From positions 1 to 64,000 of the forward strand of contig NZ_FODY01000023.1 in assembly GCF_900110485.1 (NCBI RefSeq): a stretch of DNA of 64,000 nt, written 5' to 3'. The stretch comes from Propionispora vibrioides. GTDB taxonomy: Bacteria > Bacillota > Negativicutes > Propionisporales > Propionisporaceae. This document shows, one piece after another, positions 32,582 to 41,729 of the stretch. The stretch's first letter is position 1; the number at the start of each line of letters is the position of its first letter. The notes under the pieces were generated by a model that did no database searches, was not told where the DNA came from, and saw nothing but the letters and a program-made list of their open reading frames with translations. A program made the position numbers and the translations under genes.

Positions 32582-33691
32582 TCAGGCTTCGCTTAAGTGC
32601 ACTTGATTGCGTCCCCAGCGTTTGGCCTGATAGAGTGCTTCATCCGCCCGGTTTAATGCCTCGGCAAAGGACCGGTCTTTATCGCAAACCTCGGTTACAC
32701 CGATGCTCACGGTAGTTTGCAGCATCCTTTTATTAAAAAAAGCTTTGTTTTGCTCACAGGAATAACGGATCTTCTCCGCAACCTCATTAGCAAAATCCAG
32801 ACAGGTAACAGGCAATATCAGCGCAAACTCTTCGCCACCCAGTCGGCCCATGATATCGCCAGCCCGTGTATGCTGCAATATCAGCTTGGAAAAGGACAAT
32901 AAAAAAGCATCGCCTGCGGCATGGCCGAATTTATCATTCAAATTCTTAAAAAAGTCCAAATCCAGCATAATCAGCGCAAAAACCTCTTGATTTTCCTGAA
33001 ACCGGTTGAATAATTCCTCACCCAACTGAAAAAACTTACGCCGGTTGAAAGCACCTGTCAGGCAATCGGTATAGGCGGACTTCTCCAGTTCCAGGCGCAG
33101 GTTTTGTTCTTTTACCAACGCATAATAATGTTCATGACGAAAGGCACAAAGTTTTACCGCAATAACAAGACCTAAGATAAACGAAAGCACATAAGCACAA
33201 GTGATGACTTCCCAGGACAAGGTATACGGAGAATTTCTTAAAAAAGCTGCGATAGCCAAATCAATGATGACCTGGCAGCCGGCCAAGACAGCTTTTTTCC
33301 CTACCGCGCCCGGAAAATAGATCAATATTAAAAGAACAATCAAAGGGTCCAGATAAGTAAAATTGATGTTGTCGGCTTGCCTGGTCAGATTCACGTAGGC
33401 AAGCAGCAAAACCAGTAAGACAGACCAACCATACACCAACCGCTCATGCTGCTGATAGGATTTTATCCGCCGCAAAAAAAACAGACAGCCTACCGACAAT
33501 GCCGTAAAGATCAGACGGACCAAAACAGTCTGATAAAACAGCAAGCCTGTCCCTAAAAAAACATAATCATTGATGACGAATAGGAGACAGAAGCAAATAG
33601 CAACCACAATCCCGGTTTTCGTATTTGCTACGTCCTCCTTTAAATAAAATTGCTCTACCGCACTGTCAGTATACCGAATAAACCTGGACAT
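32582..33691 (-). CDS. Membrane-bound diguanylate cyclase (GGDEF)
   Basis: 369 aa from ATG 33691 (GAGGAATC upstream; the frame opens at 33796). Six hydrophobic segments occupy about residues 25-180. A GGDEF domain follows with TDCLTGAFNRRKF, LDLDFFKNLND and the active-site RLGGEEFALIL. RAGD five residues before GGEEF is the RxxD inhibitory site, so product feedback is expected. It makes c-di-GMP in response to an unknown membrane signal. Single gene, followed closely by none on the same strand. Confidence 0.92.
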   Translation of the reverse strand: MSRFIRYTDSAVEQFYLKEDVANTKTGIVVAICFCLLFVINDYVFLGTGLLFYQTVLVRLIFTALSVGCLFFLRRIKSYQQHERLVYGWSVLLVLLLAYVNLTRQADNINFTYLDPLIVLLILIYFPGAVGKKAVLAGCQVIIDLAIAAFLRNSPYTLSWEVITCAYVLSFILGLVIAVKLCAFRHEHYYALVKEQNLRLELEKSAYTDCLTGAFNRRKFFQLGEELFNRFQENQEVFALIMLDLDFFKNLNDKFGHAAGDAFLLSFSKLILQHTRAGDIMGRLGGEEFALILPVTCLDFANEVAEKIRYSCEQNKAFFNKRMLQTTVSIGVTEVCDKDRSFAEALNRADEALYQAKRWGRNQVHLSEA

Positions 33692-33825
33692 GTCACGATT
33701 CCTCACTAATCCGCTATTTACTTCCATTATACCGCACTGCATTGTCGAAATTCGGATAAAAAGCTCGAAATCGAGTTTATTTTTTTTCATCGGCAAAAAT
33801 CTTTATTGCGCCTGCCTGTCACCCT

Positions 33826-35106
33826 CTACTCCAGCATGATTTGCAGGATTTCCGCATCGGTCGCCCGCATGCCGCGCGAAGCCAGCCGGCCCACAGCGGC
33901 AATGGTTTCTTCCACATCGTGTTTGATAATTCCCTGACCGGCCTGATATTGGCTGCCCCGCCGGGCCAGCGTATGCGCCATATAGGCAGCGTCCAGGCAG
34001 GAAGCTATCTTGGCCGCACAGGACGGTTTTGCGCCGTCACAGACAATACCGGGCACATTGGCCAGCATATTGTGGATGGTCTGATTGATTTGCCGCAAAT
34101 TGCCTCCCGCCAAATAGGTAATCGCAGCACCGCTGGAACAAGCTGCGCTGACGGCACCGCAAAAGGCAGACAAACGACCAATAGAAGTCTTTTGGTGAAT
34201 GGTTAATAAATTGGAAAGTACCAAACCGCGATACAGCCTTTCTTCCGGCAATTGCTGCTCGCTGGCATACACAATCACCGGAACAGTACTGGCAATCGAT
34301 TGATTCCCGCTGCCGGAATTGGTGATAACGGGCAGCATGCAGCCCCCCATTCTTGCCTCCGAAGCGGCGGCTGCATAAGCTTTTATCTTACACAGCACCT
34401 GATCGCCCTGTCCGCTGTCCAGCAAGGTACGGCCTATTCTCACCCCATAGGCCCCGCACAGCCCCGCTTCGGCCAGAGCCATGTTGCAGGCAACCTGCCT
34501 GGTAATAATCCCTTTTACCCACTCCAACGGCACCTTGCTGGCAAACCGGTAAATGTCCCGCACTGTGAGCAGGGAGCGGTCGGTCGTTACCCCTTCGTTT
34601 ATACGCGTTTCCGCCGCTTCCTGCTGCAGGAGTTGTCCATTCTTTTCGATCCGGCATATATGAGTGTGCGTATTCTTTAATTCCACGGTAACGGTATCCG
34701 ATCCGGACGACAAGTGTAAAATGAGGTGCAGGTTAATGTCTGTATTCAGTAGTCTGATGTCGCCAAATTGATTTTTCTCCAATTGCTTAACCTCTGCCAT
34801 ACCGGCCGGCGTCATATGAGCCAGCACCTCCAGACGCTCGGCGGCCTTGCCGCCCACCAGCCCGGCCAGCATGGCCGCCCGAATCCCCGCAAGTCCACCG
34901 GTATTGGGTATGACCACACTTTTAACATTTTTCACTATATTACCGCTGCATTCCAGTATGGCTTTTTCCGGAAAACTCCCCAGAACCTCCCGGGCTTTGG
35001 CGGCGGCATAAGCAATGGCAATCGGCTCAGTGCACCCCAAAGCCGGCACCAGTTCTTCCTTCAATATCTCAAGATAATTTTCAAATAATGTCCTGCCTTT
35101 ATTCAT
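33826..35106 (-). CDS. L-cysteine desulfidase (UPF0597/YhaM family)
   Basis: 426 aa. LVPALGCTEPIAIAYAAA (Cys25) and the C-terminal CDGAKPSCAAKIASC hold the conserved cysteines that bind the iron-sulfur cluster in L-cysteine desulfidase and related serine-dehydratase alpha-like folds; ITNSGSGNQSIAST is another family hallmark. Predicted reaction: L-cysteine to pyruvate, ammonia and sulfide. AAAGGAG precedes ATG. It has a textbook sigma-54 promoter at 35158-35173, and the gene of a sigma-54 activator lies just upstream, so induction by a thiol or amino-acid signal is likely. Confidence 0.88.
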   Translation of the reverse strand: MNKGRTLFENYLEILKEELVPALGCTEPIAIAYAAAKAREVLGSFPEKAILECSGNIVKNVKSVVIPNTGGLAGIRAAMLAGLVGGKAAERLEVLAHMTPAGMAEVKQLEKNQFGDIRLLNTDINLHLILHLSSGSDTVTVELKNTHTHICRIEKNGQLLQQEAAETRINEGVTTDRSLLTVRDIYRFASKVPLEWVKGIITRQVACNMALAEAGLCGAYGVRIGRTLLDSGQGDQVLCKIKAYAAAASEARMGGCMLPVITNSGSGNQSIASTVPVIVYASEQQLPEERLYRGLVLSNLLTIHQKTSIGRLSAFCGAVSAACSSGAAITYLAGGNLRQINQTIHNMLANVPGIVCDGAKPSCAAKIASCLDAAYMAHTLARRGSQYQAGQGIIKHDVEETIAAVGRLASRGMRATDAEILQIMLE

Positions 35107-35157
35107 AAGCTGTTTCCACTCCTTTACAAAATCAAAGCATCATTTCCCTTTTTCATT

Positions 35158-35173
35158 AGCAAAAAGCATGCCA
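35158..35173 (-). promoter_or_regulatory. Sigma-54 (-24/-12) promoter of the cysteine desulfidase
   Basis: TGGCATGCTTTTTGCT on the minus strand: GG and GC separated by exactly 10 bases, as required for RpoN. The start would be about 35147, 40 bases before the ATG. Confidence 0.8.
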
Positions 35174-35236
35174 TATTTCACAAAAACAGCTACTAATTTG
35201 TCGAACCCTTTATTTCCCGGGTAATACGTCAATCCG

Positions 35237-35261
35237 CAAACGATCAGTTTAGGTTCGTTTG
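35237..35261. promoter_or_regulatory. Candidate upstream activator site
   Basis: CAAACGA-N11-TCGTTTG, a perfect 7-bp dyad about 90-115 bases upstream of the predicted sigma-54 start, a usual distance for enhancer-binding proteins. Confidence 0.5.
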
Positions 35262-35262
35262 C

Positions 35263-35304
35263 TAAAAAAAAGCAACCGGTCTTCGCAAGTTTGCGAAGAC
35301 CGGT
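35263..35304 (-). terminator. Terminator of the sigma-54 activator gene
   Basis: Perfect 14-bp arms (35275-35288 and 35291-35304, ACCGGTCTTCGCAA and complement) followed on the minus strand by T8. It insulates the activator gene from the desulfidase. Confidence 0.85.
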
Positions 35305-35385
35305 CTAAACAACACTAGGCTGGCAGCCTGCCAACGGTTGTTTGTAATAGTGAGAACGATTTCTCACCATTGAGAAACCACAAGC

Positions 35386-36834
35386 CTAATGAAGCTGATA
35401 TTTATCCAATTTCCGATATAGTGTAGCCAGACTGATCTTTAGCTGCTCCGCCGCTTTTTTCTTAGCCGCCAGGGTAGCTCCCGGTGCAACATACGTCTTG
35501 AGCACTTGTTTTTCGTATGCCGCCAGTTGTTCCTCCAAGCCGCCGGCAAAACCGTGCTCGTCCTGATCAGCCAGCAAATCAGCCGGCAGCTCCCGCAAGG
35601 CCAGGATTTCCCCCCGCGCCATAGTTACCATATATTCCAGAGCATGTTCCAGTTGACGGATATTGCCGGGCCACGGATAGCTTACCAGCCAGCGCCGCAG
35701 GCTTTCTTCCAGCCGCAGGTTTCCCCTGTTTAAATTCCGGGCAAAATTCTCCAAAAAATGGTCAAGATAAAGTGGTATATCAGCCGGCCGTGAACGCAAG
35801 GGCGGAATGGTCAGCGGAATAACATTCAGGCGATAATAAAAATCCTCACGAAAGCCGCCTTCTTGCATCATTTTTTCCAGATTCCGGTTGGTGGCGGCAA
35901 TAATCCGCACATCGACCGGCAGCGGCTGTATGCTGCCAATGCGTTCAATCGAGCGCTCCTGAATAGCCCGCAGCAATTTAGGCTGCAGCGCCAGCGGTAA
36001 ATCACCGATCTCATCCAAAAACAACGTACCTTTATCCGCCAGCTCAAACTTTCCTTTTTTGCCGGCTTTGTTGGCGCCGGTAAAGGAACCCGCCTCATAG
36101 CCGAACAGTTCACTTTCGAATAAATTTTCCGGTACGGAAGGGCAGTTCACCACAACAAAGGGTTGGTCCTTACGTCCGCTTTCCGCATGAATGGCCTTGG
36201 CCAGCAATTCCTTCCCGGTGCCGCTTTCCCCCCGGATGAGAACGGTCGCATTGCTGATGGCCACCTGCTGTGCCCTTTGCAGCAATTGAACAAAGGCCGC
36301 ATCGCGGCCCAGCAACCCGCCGAACACATACTTTCCATTTATTGTTTCCAACGCTTCCTGTACCTGATGCTGCAGCCGCCATTGGTCATCCAGCATGAAC
36401 AGCTTGCTTTCCAGCAGGCTGCTCATATGGCCCAGGAAAACGAAAAACTTAGCCGAATTGCGCGTTAAACGCTCTCGTTGTTCGGCGGTGAAGGCGATTA
36501 CGCCAATCACCCCAACCGTCTGTCCGTGCTTTTTGATCGGAAAACCCATCGTGGCAAGCTCCTGGCAACAAAAAGCAGTGGTACAGTTTTTACAGGCACT
36601 GTTATCACCGGTGCCGGGAATAAAACCGGGCTTGCCGGTGGCCAGCACTTCACGAAAAAAAGCTCCGTCAGGAATCGGTTGACCAATGCTCTCGGCGTGC
36701 AGGCCGGTCCCGCCAATCCTGACACCCTGTTCGTCAATAATCGTAACGGCTATTTCCAGAACGTCAGTGATAGTTTCGGCATATTCCTGGACAAACGGCT
36801 GAATATGGGCAATGCCGGAACTGCTCTTTTTCAT
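35386..36834 (-). CDS. Sigma-54-dependent transcriptional activator (GAF-AAA-Fis)
   Basis: 482 aa from ATG 36834 (AAGGGG and GGAAGG upstream; the frame is open to 37068). The N-terminal ~200 residues form a GAF-like sensor (TDVLEIAVTIID, MGFPIKKHGQTVGVIGVIAF) with a cysteine cluster CKNC..FCC that could hold a metal or respond to thiols. The AAA+ domain has Walker A GESGTGKE, the sigma-54 contact loop GSFTGA (variant of GAFTGA) and Walker B GTLFLDEIGDLP. The C-terminus is a Fis-type HTH (AAEQLKISLATLYRKLDKY). Divergent from murI and directly upstream of the cysteine desulfidase with its sigma-54 promoter, its likely target. Confidence 0.92.
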   Translation of the reverse strand: MKKSSSGIAHIQPFVQEYAETITDVLEIAVTIIDEQGVRIGGTGLHAESIGQPIPDGAFFREVLATGKPGFIPGTGDNSACKNCTTAFCCQELATMGFPIKKHGQTVGVIGVIAFTAEQRERLTRNSAKFFVFLGHMSSLLESKLFMLDDQWRLQHQVQEALETINGKYVFGGLLGRDAAFVQLLQRAQQVAISNATVLIRGESGTGKELLAKAIHAESGRKDQPFVVVNCPSVPENLFESELFGYEAGSFTGANKAGKKGKFELADKGTLFLDEIGDLPLALQPKLLRAIQERSIERIGSIQPLPVDVRIIAATNRNLEKMMQEGGFREDFYYRLNVIPLTIPPLRSRPADIPLYLDHFLENFARNLNRGNLRLEESLRRWLVSYPWPGNIRQLEHALEYMVTMARGEILALRELPADLLADQDEHGFAGGLEEQLAAYEKQVLKTYVAPGATLAAKKKAAEQLKISLATLYRKLDKYQLH

Positions 36835-37278
36835 ACCCCTTGCCACCTTCCATACATTCGCACAAATATAATAAGACATATTCGCCTGCGCTCCGGCGCT
36901 TTCCTGCCCGTCAAATCCTTGGCAAATATTGTATCGACTGCCGTTGTTGGGTATAATGATAATAGTCTTTGGATTTGGACAGGTAAAGGCTGGAAGGGCA
37001 TAATATAATAAGTCGCTTAAAAGATGCTCACTGCCGATCACAGCGGAATTGCCGATAATAACCTGCATTCCAACCCAGGGTGTGTGCTTACACTATCCAA
37101 AACGTTCCCTGACGGCGCTGCCATACTTCATTAAAATTTCAGGGAATAGGAGCCATTGTTCCTGCAAAATTTCGCGTGCCCTTTAGGGCATGCCTCGTTT
37201 GGCGCAAAAAACATTCGCTATAGATCATTCCGTCAGTTTGAAAACACGTCCTAGAATAAACAAGTGAGGTAGAAACAT
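36835..37278. other. Intergenic region between the activator and murI
   Basis: 36835-37068 continues the activator frame without stops, but no ribosome site supports an earlier start. 37069-37278 holds a TGCCC-TTTA-GGGCA hairpin (37177-37190) and otherwise no recognised element. Confidence 0.4.
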
Positions 37279-38085
37279 ATGAAGATAGGCTTTTTTGATT
37301 CTGGTATAGGTGGTATGACCGTGCTGTATCATGCTTTGCGCTTACTGCCCAAGGAAGATTACATATATTACGCTGACACAAAGCATGTGCCATATGGCGA
37401 AAAGTCCAAGGCAGACGTAAGAAAATATATATTTGAAGCAGTGGACTTTTTAGTGCGGCAAGGCATCAAGGCTCTGGTTATCGCCTGTAATACAGCTACC
37501 AGCGTCGCCGCCCGGGAATTGCGTGAAAAGTACGATTTCCCCATTATCGGTATCGAGCCGGCCGTTAAGCCCGCTATCTTGAAAAGTCAGGAAAGGGGCC
37601 GCCGGGTCCTGGTTTTTACGACCAGCCTTACTCTGCGGGAGGAAAAATTCAATAACCTGGTTGCCAGGCTCGACGAAGACCATATTGTCGACGGGCTGGC
37701 TCTGCCCGGTCTGGTGGAATTTGCCGAACGGTTTGAATTTAGCGAAGCTGTAGTGCGCCCCTACCTTACGGCGAGATTAGCCCCTTACAAACTGGCTGAG
37801 TATGGCACCGTCGTTCTGGGCTGTACCCATTTCCCCTTCTATAAAGACACCATGCAAACGATCTTTACCCCCGAAGTGGATATCATTGACGGTGGCAAGG
37901 GTACAGCCGAAAACCTCGCCCGGACCTTGCAGAAAACCAGTCAGCTCCAGCAAGGCACCGGCTCTGTTGAGTATTACATGTCAGGGAGCAAAGTTCAGGA
38001 CCCCCAACTCTTGCAGCAATATGCCCGCTTACTGGAAAGACTGCATATTCTCGATAACCTGCAGGCTCCTATTTCTCATAAATAA
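37279..38085 (+). CDS. murI: Glutamate racemase
   Basis: 268 aa. Converts L- to D-glutamate for peptidoglycan in the cytoplasm. IGFFDSGIGGMTVL (3-16) binds substrate, Cys70 in VIACNTATS and Cys182 in LGCTHFPF are the two catalytic bases, and YADTKHVPYG is a further family block. GAGGTAG precedes ATG. Single gene ending at a hairpin terminator. Confidence 0.96.
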   Translation: MKIGFFDSGIGGMTVLYHALRLLPKEDYIYYADTKHVPYGEKSKADVRKYIFEAVDFLVRQGIKALVIACNTATSVAARELREKYDFPIIGIEPAVKPAILKSQERGRRVLVFTTSLTLREEKFNNLVARLDEDHIVDGLALPGLVEFAERFEFSEAVVRPYLTARLAPYKLAEYGTVVLGCTHFPFYKDTMQTIFTPEVDIIDGGKGTAENLARTLQKTSQLQQGTGSVEYYMSGSKVQDPQLLQQYARLLERLHILDNLQAPISHK

Positions 38086-38153
38086 AACTTTCATTACACC
38101 TCTTCTTAACCCGCTGTCACTTCGGAAGCGTCAGGACCGTCCCCTTAGCTTAG

Positions 38154-38180
38154 AAAAATGCCGCCATGGCATTTTTTCTT
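38154..38180 (+). terminator. murI terminator
   Basis: AAAAATGCC (38154-38162) pairs with GGCATTTTT (38168-38176), followed by TTCTTTTTTT. Confidence 0.7.
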
Positions 38181-38218
38181 TTTTTGCAGCACATAGCTTA
38201 TATTTGTGTTAAAATAAC

Positions 38219-38302
38219 TAATGGTTTGACTGCTTGGAAAGCGTAAAAGAATGCGTGGGAAAAAGTCTGTGAGGTCATTATGCTTTCAGACAGACCGGAT
38301 AT
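38219..38302 (+). repeat. Family A1 repeat, internally deleted copy
   Basis: The left part (TA-ATGGTTTGACTGCTT, then GGAAAGCGTAAAAGAAT) aligns with the left end of the 11690 copy, and the right part (ATTATGCTTTCAGACAGACC) with its right end; the hairpin core is missing. It lies immediately upstream of the TRIC-like gene. Confidence 0.55.
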
Positions 38303-38330
38303 ATTACAGGTATGAAAAGAGGAAGAAGCA

Positions 38331-38981
38331 TTGATAACCGCTTGGACTATATTTGAAATTATGGGCATCGTGGCTTTTGCCGTTTCCGGTGCCTTAACGG
38401 GAATACAAAAAAGGCTGGATGTCTTCGGCGTACTGGTGCTGGCCATAACAACCGCCATCGGCGGCGGGATACTGCGGGACGTTGTTATCGGCAATACGCC
38501 GCCGTTAACTTTCCGGGACCCTACCTTTTTTATTATCAGCTCGCTGGTTACCTTGGTTGTATTTTTTACCTACCGCTGGCTGGAGCAATATAAAAATACC
38601 ATTCAGGTATTTGATGCCATCGGTTTGGGAGCGTTTACCGCCACCAGCGCCAAACTGGCGCTGCAGCACAATCTGGACTCTTTATTTATTGTTACTACCA
38701 TCTCGGTTATTACCGGCATCGGCGGCAGCGTCATCCGTGATGTGATTGTGAAGGAAATTCCCTATGTATTCCGTCAGGAAGTATATGCGATCACCACCAT
38801 CATGGGGGCCATGACCTTTTATTACTCCCAGATGTATCTTGACGGCCCGTTGCCACTATATCTCAGCTTTCTGATTACGACCGGGCTTCGCCTGTGTTGC
38901 ATCAAATACGGCTGGAATTTCCCGGTCCTCGGCGCTGCGGAAAAGACAATCCCAATTGAGCAAGAACCGGAACACGAATAA
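38331..38981 (+). CDS. TRIC/UPF0126 cation channel family membrane protein
   Basis: 216 aa with about seven helices arranged as two repeats of a three-helix unit, each with a glycine-rich turn: TTAIGGGILRDVVIG and TGIGGSVIRDVIVKE. These are hallmarks of UPF0126 (YadS/YicG), now placed with TRIC-type cation channels. TTG start at 38331 with AGAGGAAG upstream. An upstream family A remnant may carry or block its promoter. Confidence 0.88.
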   Translation: MITAWTIFEIMGIVAFAVSGALTGIQKRLDVFGVLVLAITTAIGGGILRDVVIGNTPPLTFRDPTFFIISSLVTLVVFFTYRWLEQYKNTIQVFDAIGLGAFTATSAKLALQHNLDSLFIVTTISVITGIGGSVIRDVIVKEIPYVFRQEVYAITTIMGAMTFYYSQMYLDGPLPLYLSFLITTGLRLCCIKYGWNFPVLGAAEKTIPIEQEPEHE

Positions 38982-39022
38982 AAAACTACCGGGAGCTATT
39001 GTCCGCGCTTCCGGTAGTTTTT
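38981..39022. terminator. Bidirectional terminator
   Basis: AAAAACTACCGG (38981-38992) with CCGGTAGTTTTT (39011-39022). It serves the UPF0126 gene and the converging 39066-57956 block. Confidence 0.85.
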
Positions 39023-39065
39023 TATTTGCGGCTTCTTCACCTCCGTATTGGTTCTTTAGCATATA

Positions 39066-41096
39066 TCAGGCTTTAGCGCCTACGATCCGGGCATCGGCAA
39101 CAGCCAGGCCCTCCGGGAAAACAAACACCGGATTTAAATCGGCCTCCCGGATATCTTCATAGTGGAACGGCAATTGGGAAAACGCTGCAATCGCATCGGC
39201 CAATGCATCCAGATCGGCTTTGGCCTGTCCGCGGACCCCCTGGAGAATCGGATAGGTACGAATACTTGCTATCATTTCCCTTGCTTCTTCCCTGCTAACA
39301 GGAGCTACCCGCAAAGCGATGTCCTGCAACACTTCCGTATAAATTCCCCCTAAGCCAAAGGCAAGCACCGGCCCGAACTGAAGATCACGGGTCAACCCTA
39401 AAATCACTTCCCGGCCACCCTTTAACATAGGATAGATGATGACGCCGCAAAAATCACAGCCGGCCGTGGCTGTCTGTATCGTCTGAAAAGCCTGGGCGGC
39501 CTTATCGTCACTGTCGATATTCAGCACCACGCCGCCACAGTCCGATTTATGCAGAATATCCGGCGAGACCACCTTCATAACCACTGGATATCCTAAAGTG
39601 TGACAGCCGTCAAGTGCTTCTTCTCTGGTCTTGGCAAAATAATACTCCGGTATAGGGATGCCATTCTTTTGCAATAAAGCCATGGCTTCCGGCTCCAGCA
39701 AAGACGGTTTACCTGCCAGGCACCGCTCATCGCCAGCAACCGCCGGTACTGTCAGTTGCCTGGTTTTATAGGCTTCATACTCCGCCATATAGGCCAGAAC
39801 CCGCACAGCCCGCTCGCCGGAGGGAAAAACAGGCAGTCTGTGATTCCGCAGGAAATGCAGGCTTTCACTTAAGTCGGAGCCAACCTGAAGCACCGAAACA
39901 ACCGGCTTGCGGCTGCCGGCCGCCGCTATCGCGACACCCTCGGCAACCGGCATGGCCCTCAGGTAGGGAGTGCCAATATACAGTACCAGTGCTGCATCAT
40001 ATTCTTTGAGCGCCTGCTCCAGGCTTTTTTGATATTCTTCCCCGGTACCCTCCACCGTGAGATCAATCGGGTTTCTCACACCGGCATGAACAGGTAAAAA
40101 CGCCTGCAGTGCGGCCTTTAAATCCGGACTGGGATCAGCCACCACCAACCCCGCTTGATCAGCCTTATCGGCCGACATAACACCGGGACCGCCGGAATTT
40201 GTCAAAATCATTACCTTCTTCCCCGACAACGGCGGCAGGTAGGAAAAGCCATTGCACAAATCCAGCATTTCCTCAAGGCTTTCCACCCGAATCGCCCCGG
40301 CCTGCTTTAAGGCAGCATCAAACACCTTATCCGACCCGGCCATTGAGCCGGTGTGGGAAAGCGCAGCCCGTTGACCGGTATCGGTACGGCCGGACTTTAC
40401 TACGATAACCGGTTTTTTTAAAGTTACATCTCTTACCACCCGCATAAATTCACGGCCTTGTGTAACAGTCTCCAAATAAAGAGCGATAACGTTGGTCTCC
40501 TTATCCTCTTTTAAATATTGCAGCAGCTCAATGACACTTAAATCCGGACCGTTACCAAAGCTCACAAACTTGGAAATCCCCAGGCCCTGCTCTTTAGCCA
40601 GAGCCATAAAAACGCCGCCTACCGCCCCGCTTTGGGAAATCAGTGCAATATTGCCTTGTGGCGGGCTGGTTTCCAAAGTGGCAACCAGCTTGCTCTGCGT
40701 ACTGACCAGCCCGGCACAGTTGGGCCCGATAAAACGTATCCCGTATTGTCTGGCAACTGCCAGCACTTCCTCTTCAGCAGCAGCATTGCCGATTTCAGAA
40801 AATCCTGATGTAATAATTACCGCCGCCTTGACCCCGGCTTTACCGCAATCAGTCAGGACATTCTTGACCGTTGCCGCCGGAGCGGCGATAACCGCCAGAT
40901 CGACCAGATTCTTAAGCGGCGCAAACGAACTCACACCCGGTACAGGGCCAACCCCCGCTCCTTTGGGATTGACCGCATAAATATTTTCACAGCCGCCCTC
41001 GATCAGACGGTGAATCAACACATTGGCCAGTTTTCCGGGAGAGGCCGATCCGACCACAGCTACGCCGCGCGGTGAAAACAGTGCTTGATATTCCAT
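39066..41096 (-). CDS. ADP-forming acetate/acyl-CoA synthetase (fused alpha-beta)
   Basis: 676 aa. The N-terminal CoA-binding domain (GVAVVGSASPGKLANV) is followed by a succinyl-CoA-synthetase-like domain with RAALSHTGSMAGSD containing the phosphorylated His, and a C-terminal ATP-grasp domain (from ~460; VVMKVVSPDILHKSD, GGREVILGLTRD). It converts acyl-CoA + ADP + Pi to acid + CoA + ATP. It lies directly downstream of iorBA (15 bases), so arylacetyl- or similar acyl-CoA from 2-oxoacid oxidation is the likely substrate. GGAGGTG precedes ATG. Last gene of the block. Confidence 0.92.
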   Translation of the reverse strand: MEYQALFSPRGVAVVGSASPGKLANVLIHRLIEGGCENIYAVNPKGAGVGPVPGVSSFAPLKNLVDLAVIAAPAATVKNVLTDCGKAGVKAAVIITSGFSEIGNAAAEEEVLAVARQYGIRFIGPNCAGLVSTQSKLVATLETSPPQGNIALISQSGAVGGVFMALAKEQGLGISKFVSFGNGPDLSVIELLQYLKEDKETNVIALYLETVTQGREFMRVVRDVTLKKPVIVVKSGRTDTGQRAALSHTGSMAGSDKVFDAALKQAGAIRVESLEEMLDLCNGFSYLPPLSGKKVMILTNSGGPGVMSADKADQAGLVVADPSPDLKAALQAFLPVHAGVRNPIDLTVEGTGEEYQKSLEQALKEYDAALVLYIGTPYLRAMPVAEGVAIAAAGSRKPVVSVLQVGSDLSESLHFLRNHRLPVFPSGERAVRVLAYMAEYEAYKTRQLTVPAVAGDERCLAGKPSLLEPEAMALLQKNGIPIPEYYFAKTREEALDGCHTLGYPVVMKVVSPDILHKSDCGGVVLNIDSDDKAAQAFQTIQTATAGCDFCGVIIYPMLKGGREVILGLTRDLQFGPVLAFGLGGIYTEVLQDIALRVAPVSREEAREMIASIRTYPILQGVRGQAKADLDALADAIAAFSQLPFHYEDIREADLNPVFVFPEGLAVADARIVGAKA

Positions 41097-41111
41097 GGTT
41101 ACGACACCTCC

Positions 41112-41729
41112 TTATGCTAAAATATCCACATTCTCCTGAGTTACGGCTTTCACCCCTGCCTGAAAAGCAAACAGGTTCTGCTCCGCCGCTTTCGGCCAGC
41201 GCCCAGCAATGTCTTCCTTTACCTCTTCCGCCGTAAATCCCAGTTCAGCCCCGGTACTGCCAAAAATAGCACCCATTACAAACAGATTGTCCCGTACCGG
41301 CCTCCCCTGAAACTCCGGGAGAAGCTCAGGCGACAGATAATGCAGTTTACCGCCGGCATCCTTCACTTCCCTGCCCACCTGTGACAGCGAGGGATAAGGC
41401 GCTCTACCAAGCATAACGGCGGCAGGCTCCCATTTCGAACCGTACAGCAAGAAATCTGCACCCGGTTTTAGATAGCGAATGGCTTTTAGCGATTCCGACA
41501 ACTCCATGGATATAACCAGATCGGCTTCCTGCTGCGGGATATTGGGGCCAACGGCCTTGCGACCCAGACGGAGCTGCGCTTTGACAAAACCGCCGCGCTG
41601 TGCCATCCCTTTTGTCGGATAAAAATTACAGGAAATCCCCTTCTTAAACGCCACACTGGAAATAATTTCGGCGATGGTCAACACCCCTTGACCGCCAACG
41701 CCCACAATATAAATATCACAGCTCATCAT
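41112..41729 (-). CDS. iorB: Indolepyruvate:ferredoxin oxidoreductase beta subunit
   Basis: 205 aa, the gamma-type domain of 2-oxoacid oxidoreductases: DIYIVGVGGQGVLTIAEIIS at the start, YPTKGMAQRGGFVKAQLR in the middle. It works with the 41716-43593 alpha subunit, overlapping it by 14 bases (translational coupling). AAGGAGGG precedes the ATG. The complex oxidatively decarboxylates aryl-2-oxoacids to acyl-CoA, reducing ferredoxin. Confidence 0.93.
   Translation of the reverse strand: MMSCDIYIVGVGGQGVLTIAEIISSVAFKKGISCNFYPTKGMAQRGGFVKAQLRLGRKAVGPNIPQQEADLVISMELSESLKAIRYLKPGADFLLYGSKWEPAAVMLGRAPYPSLSQVGREVKDAGGKLHYLSPELLPEFQGRPVRDNLFVMGAIFGSTGAELGFTAEEVKEDIAGRWPKAAEQNLFAFQAGVKAVTQENVDILA

Noticed and set aside
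35349-35366. GTGAGAA-CGAT-TTCTCAC dyad near the activator stop
   Set aside because: Short and next to a much stronger terminator; no clear role.
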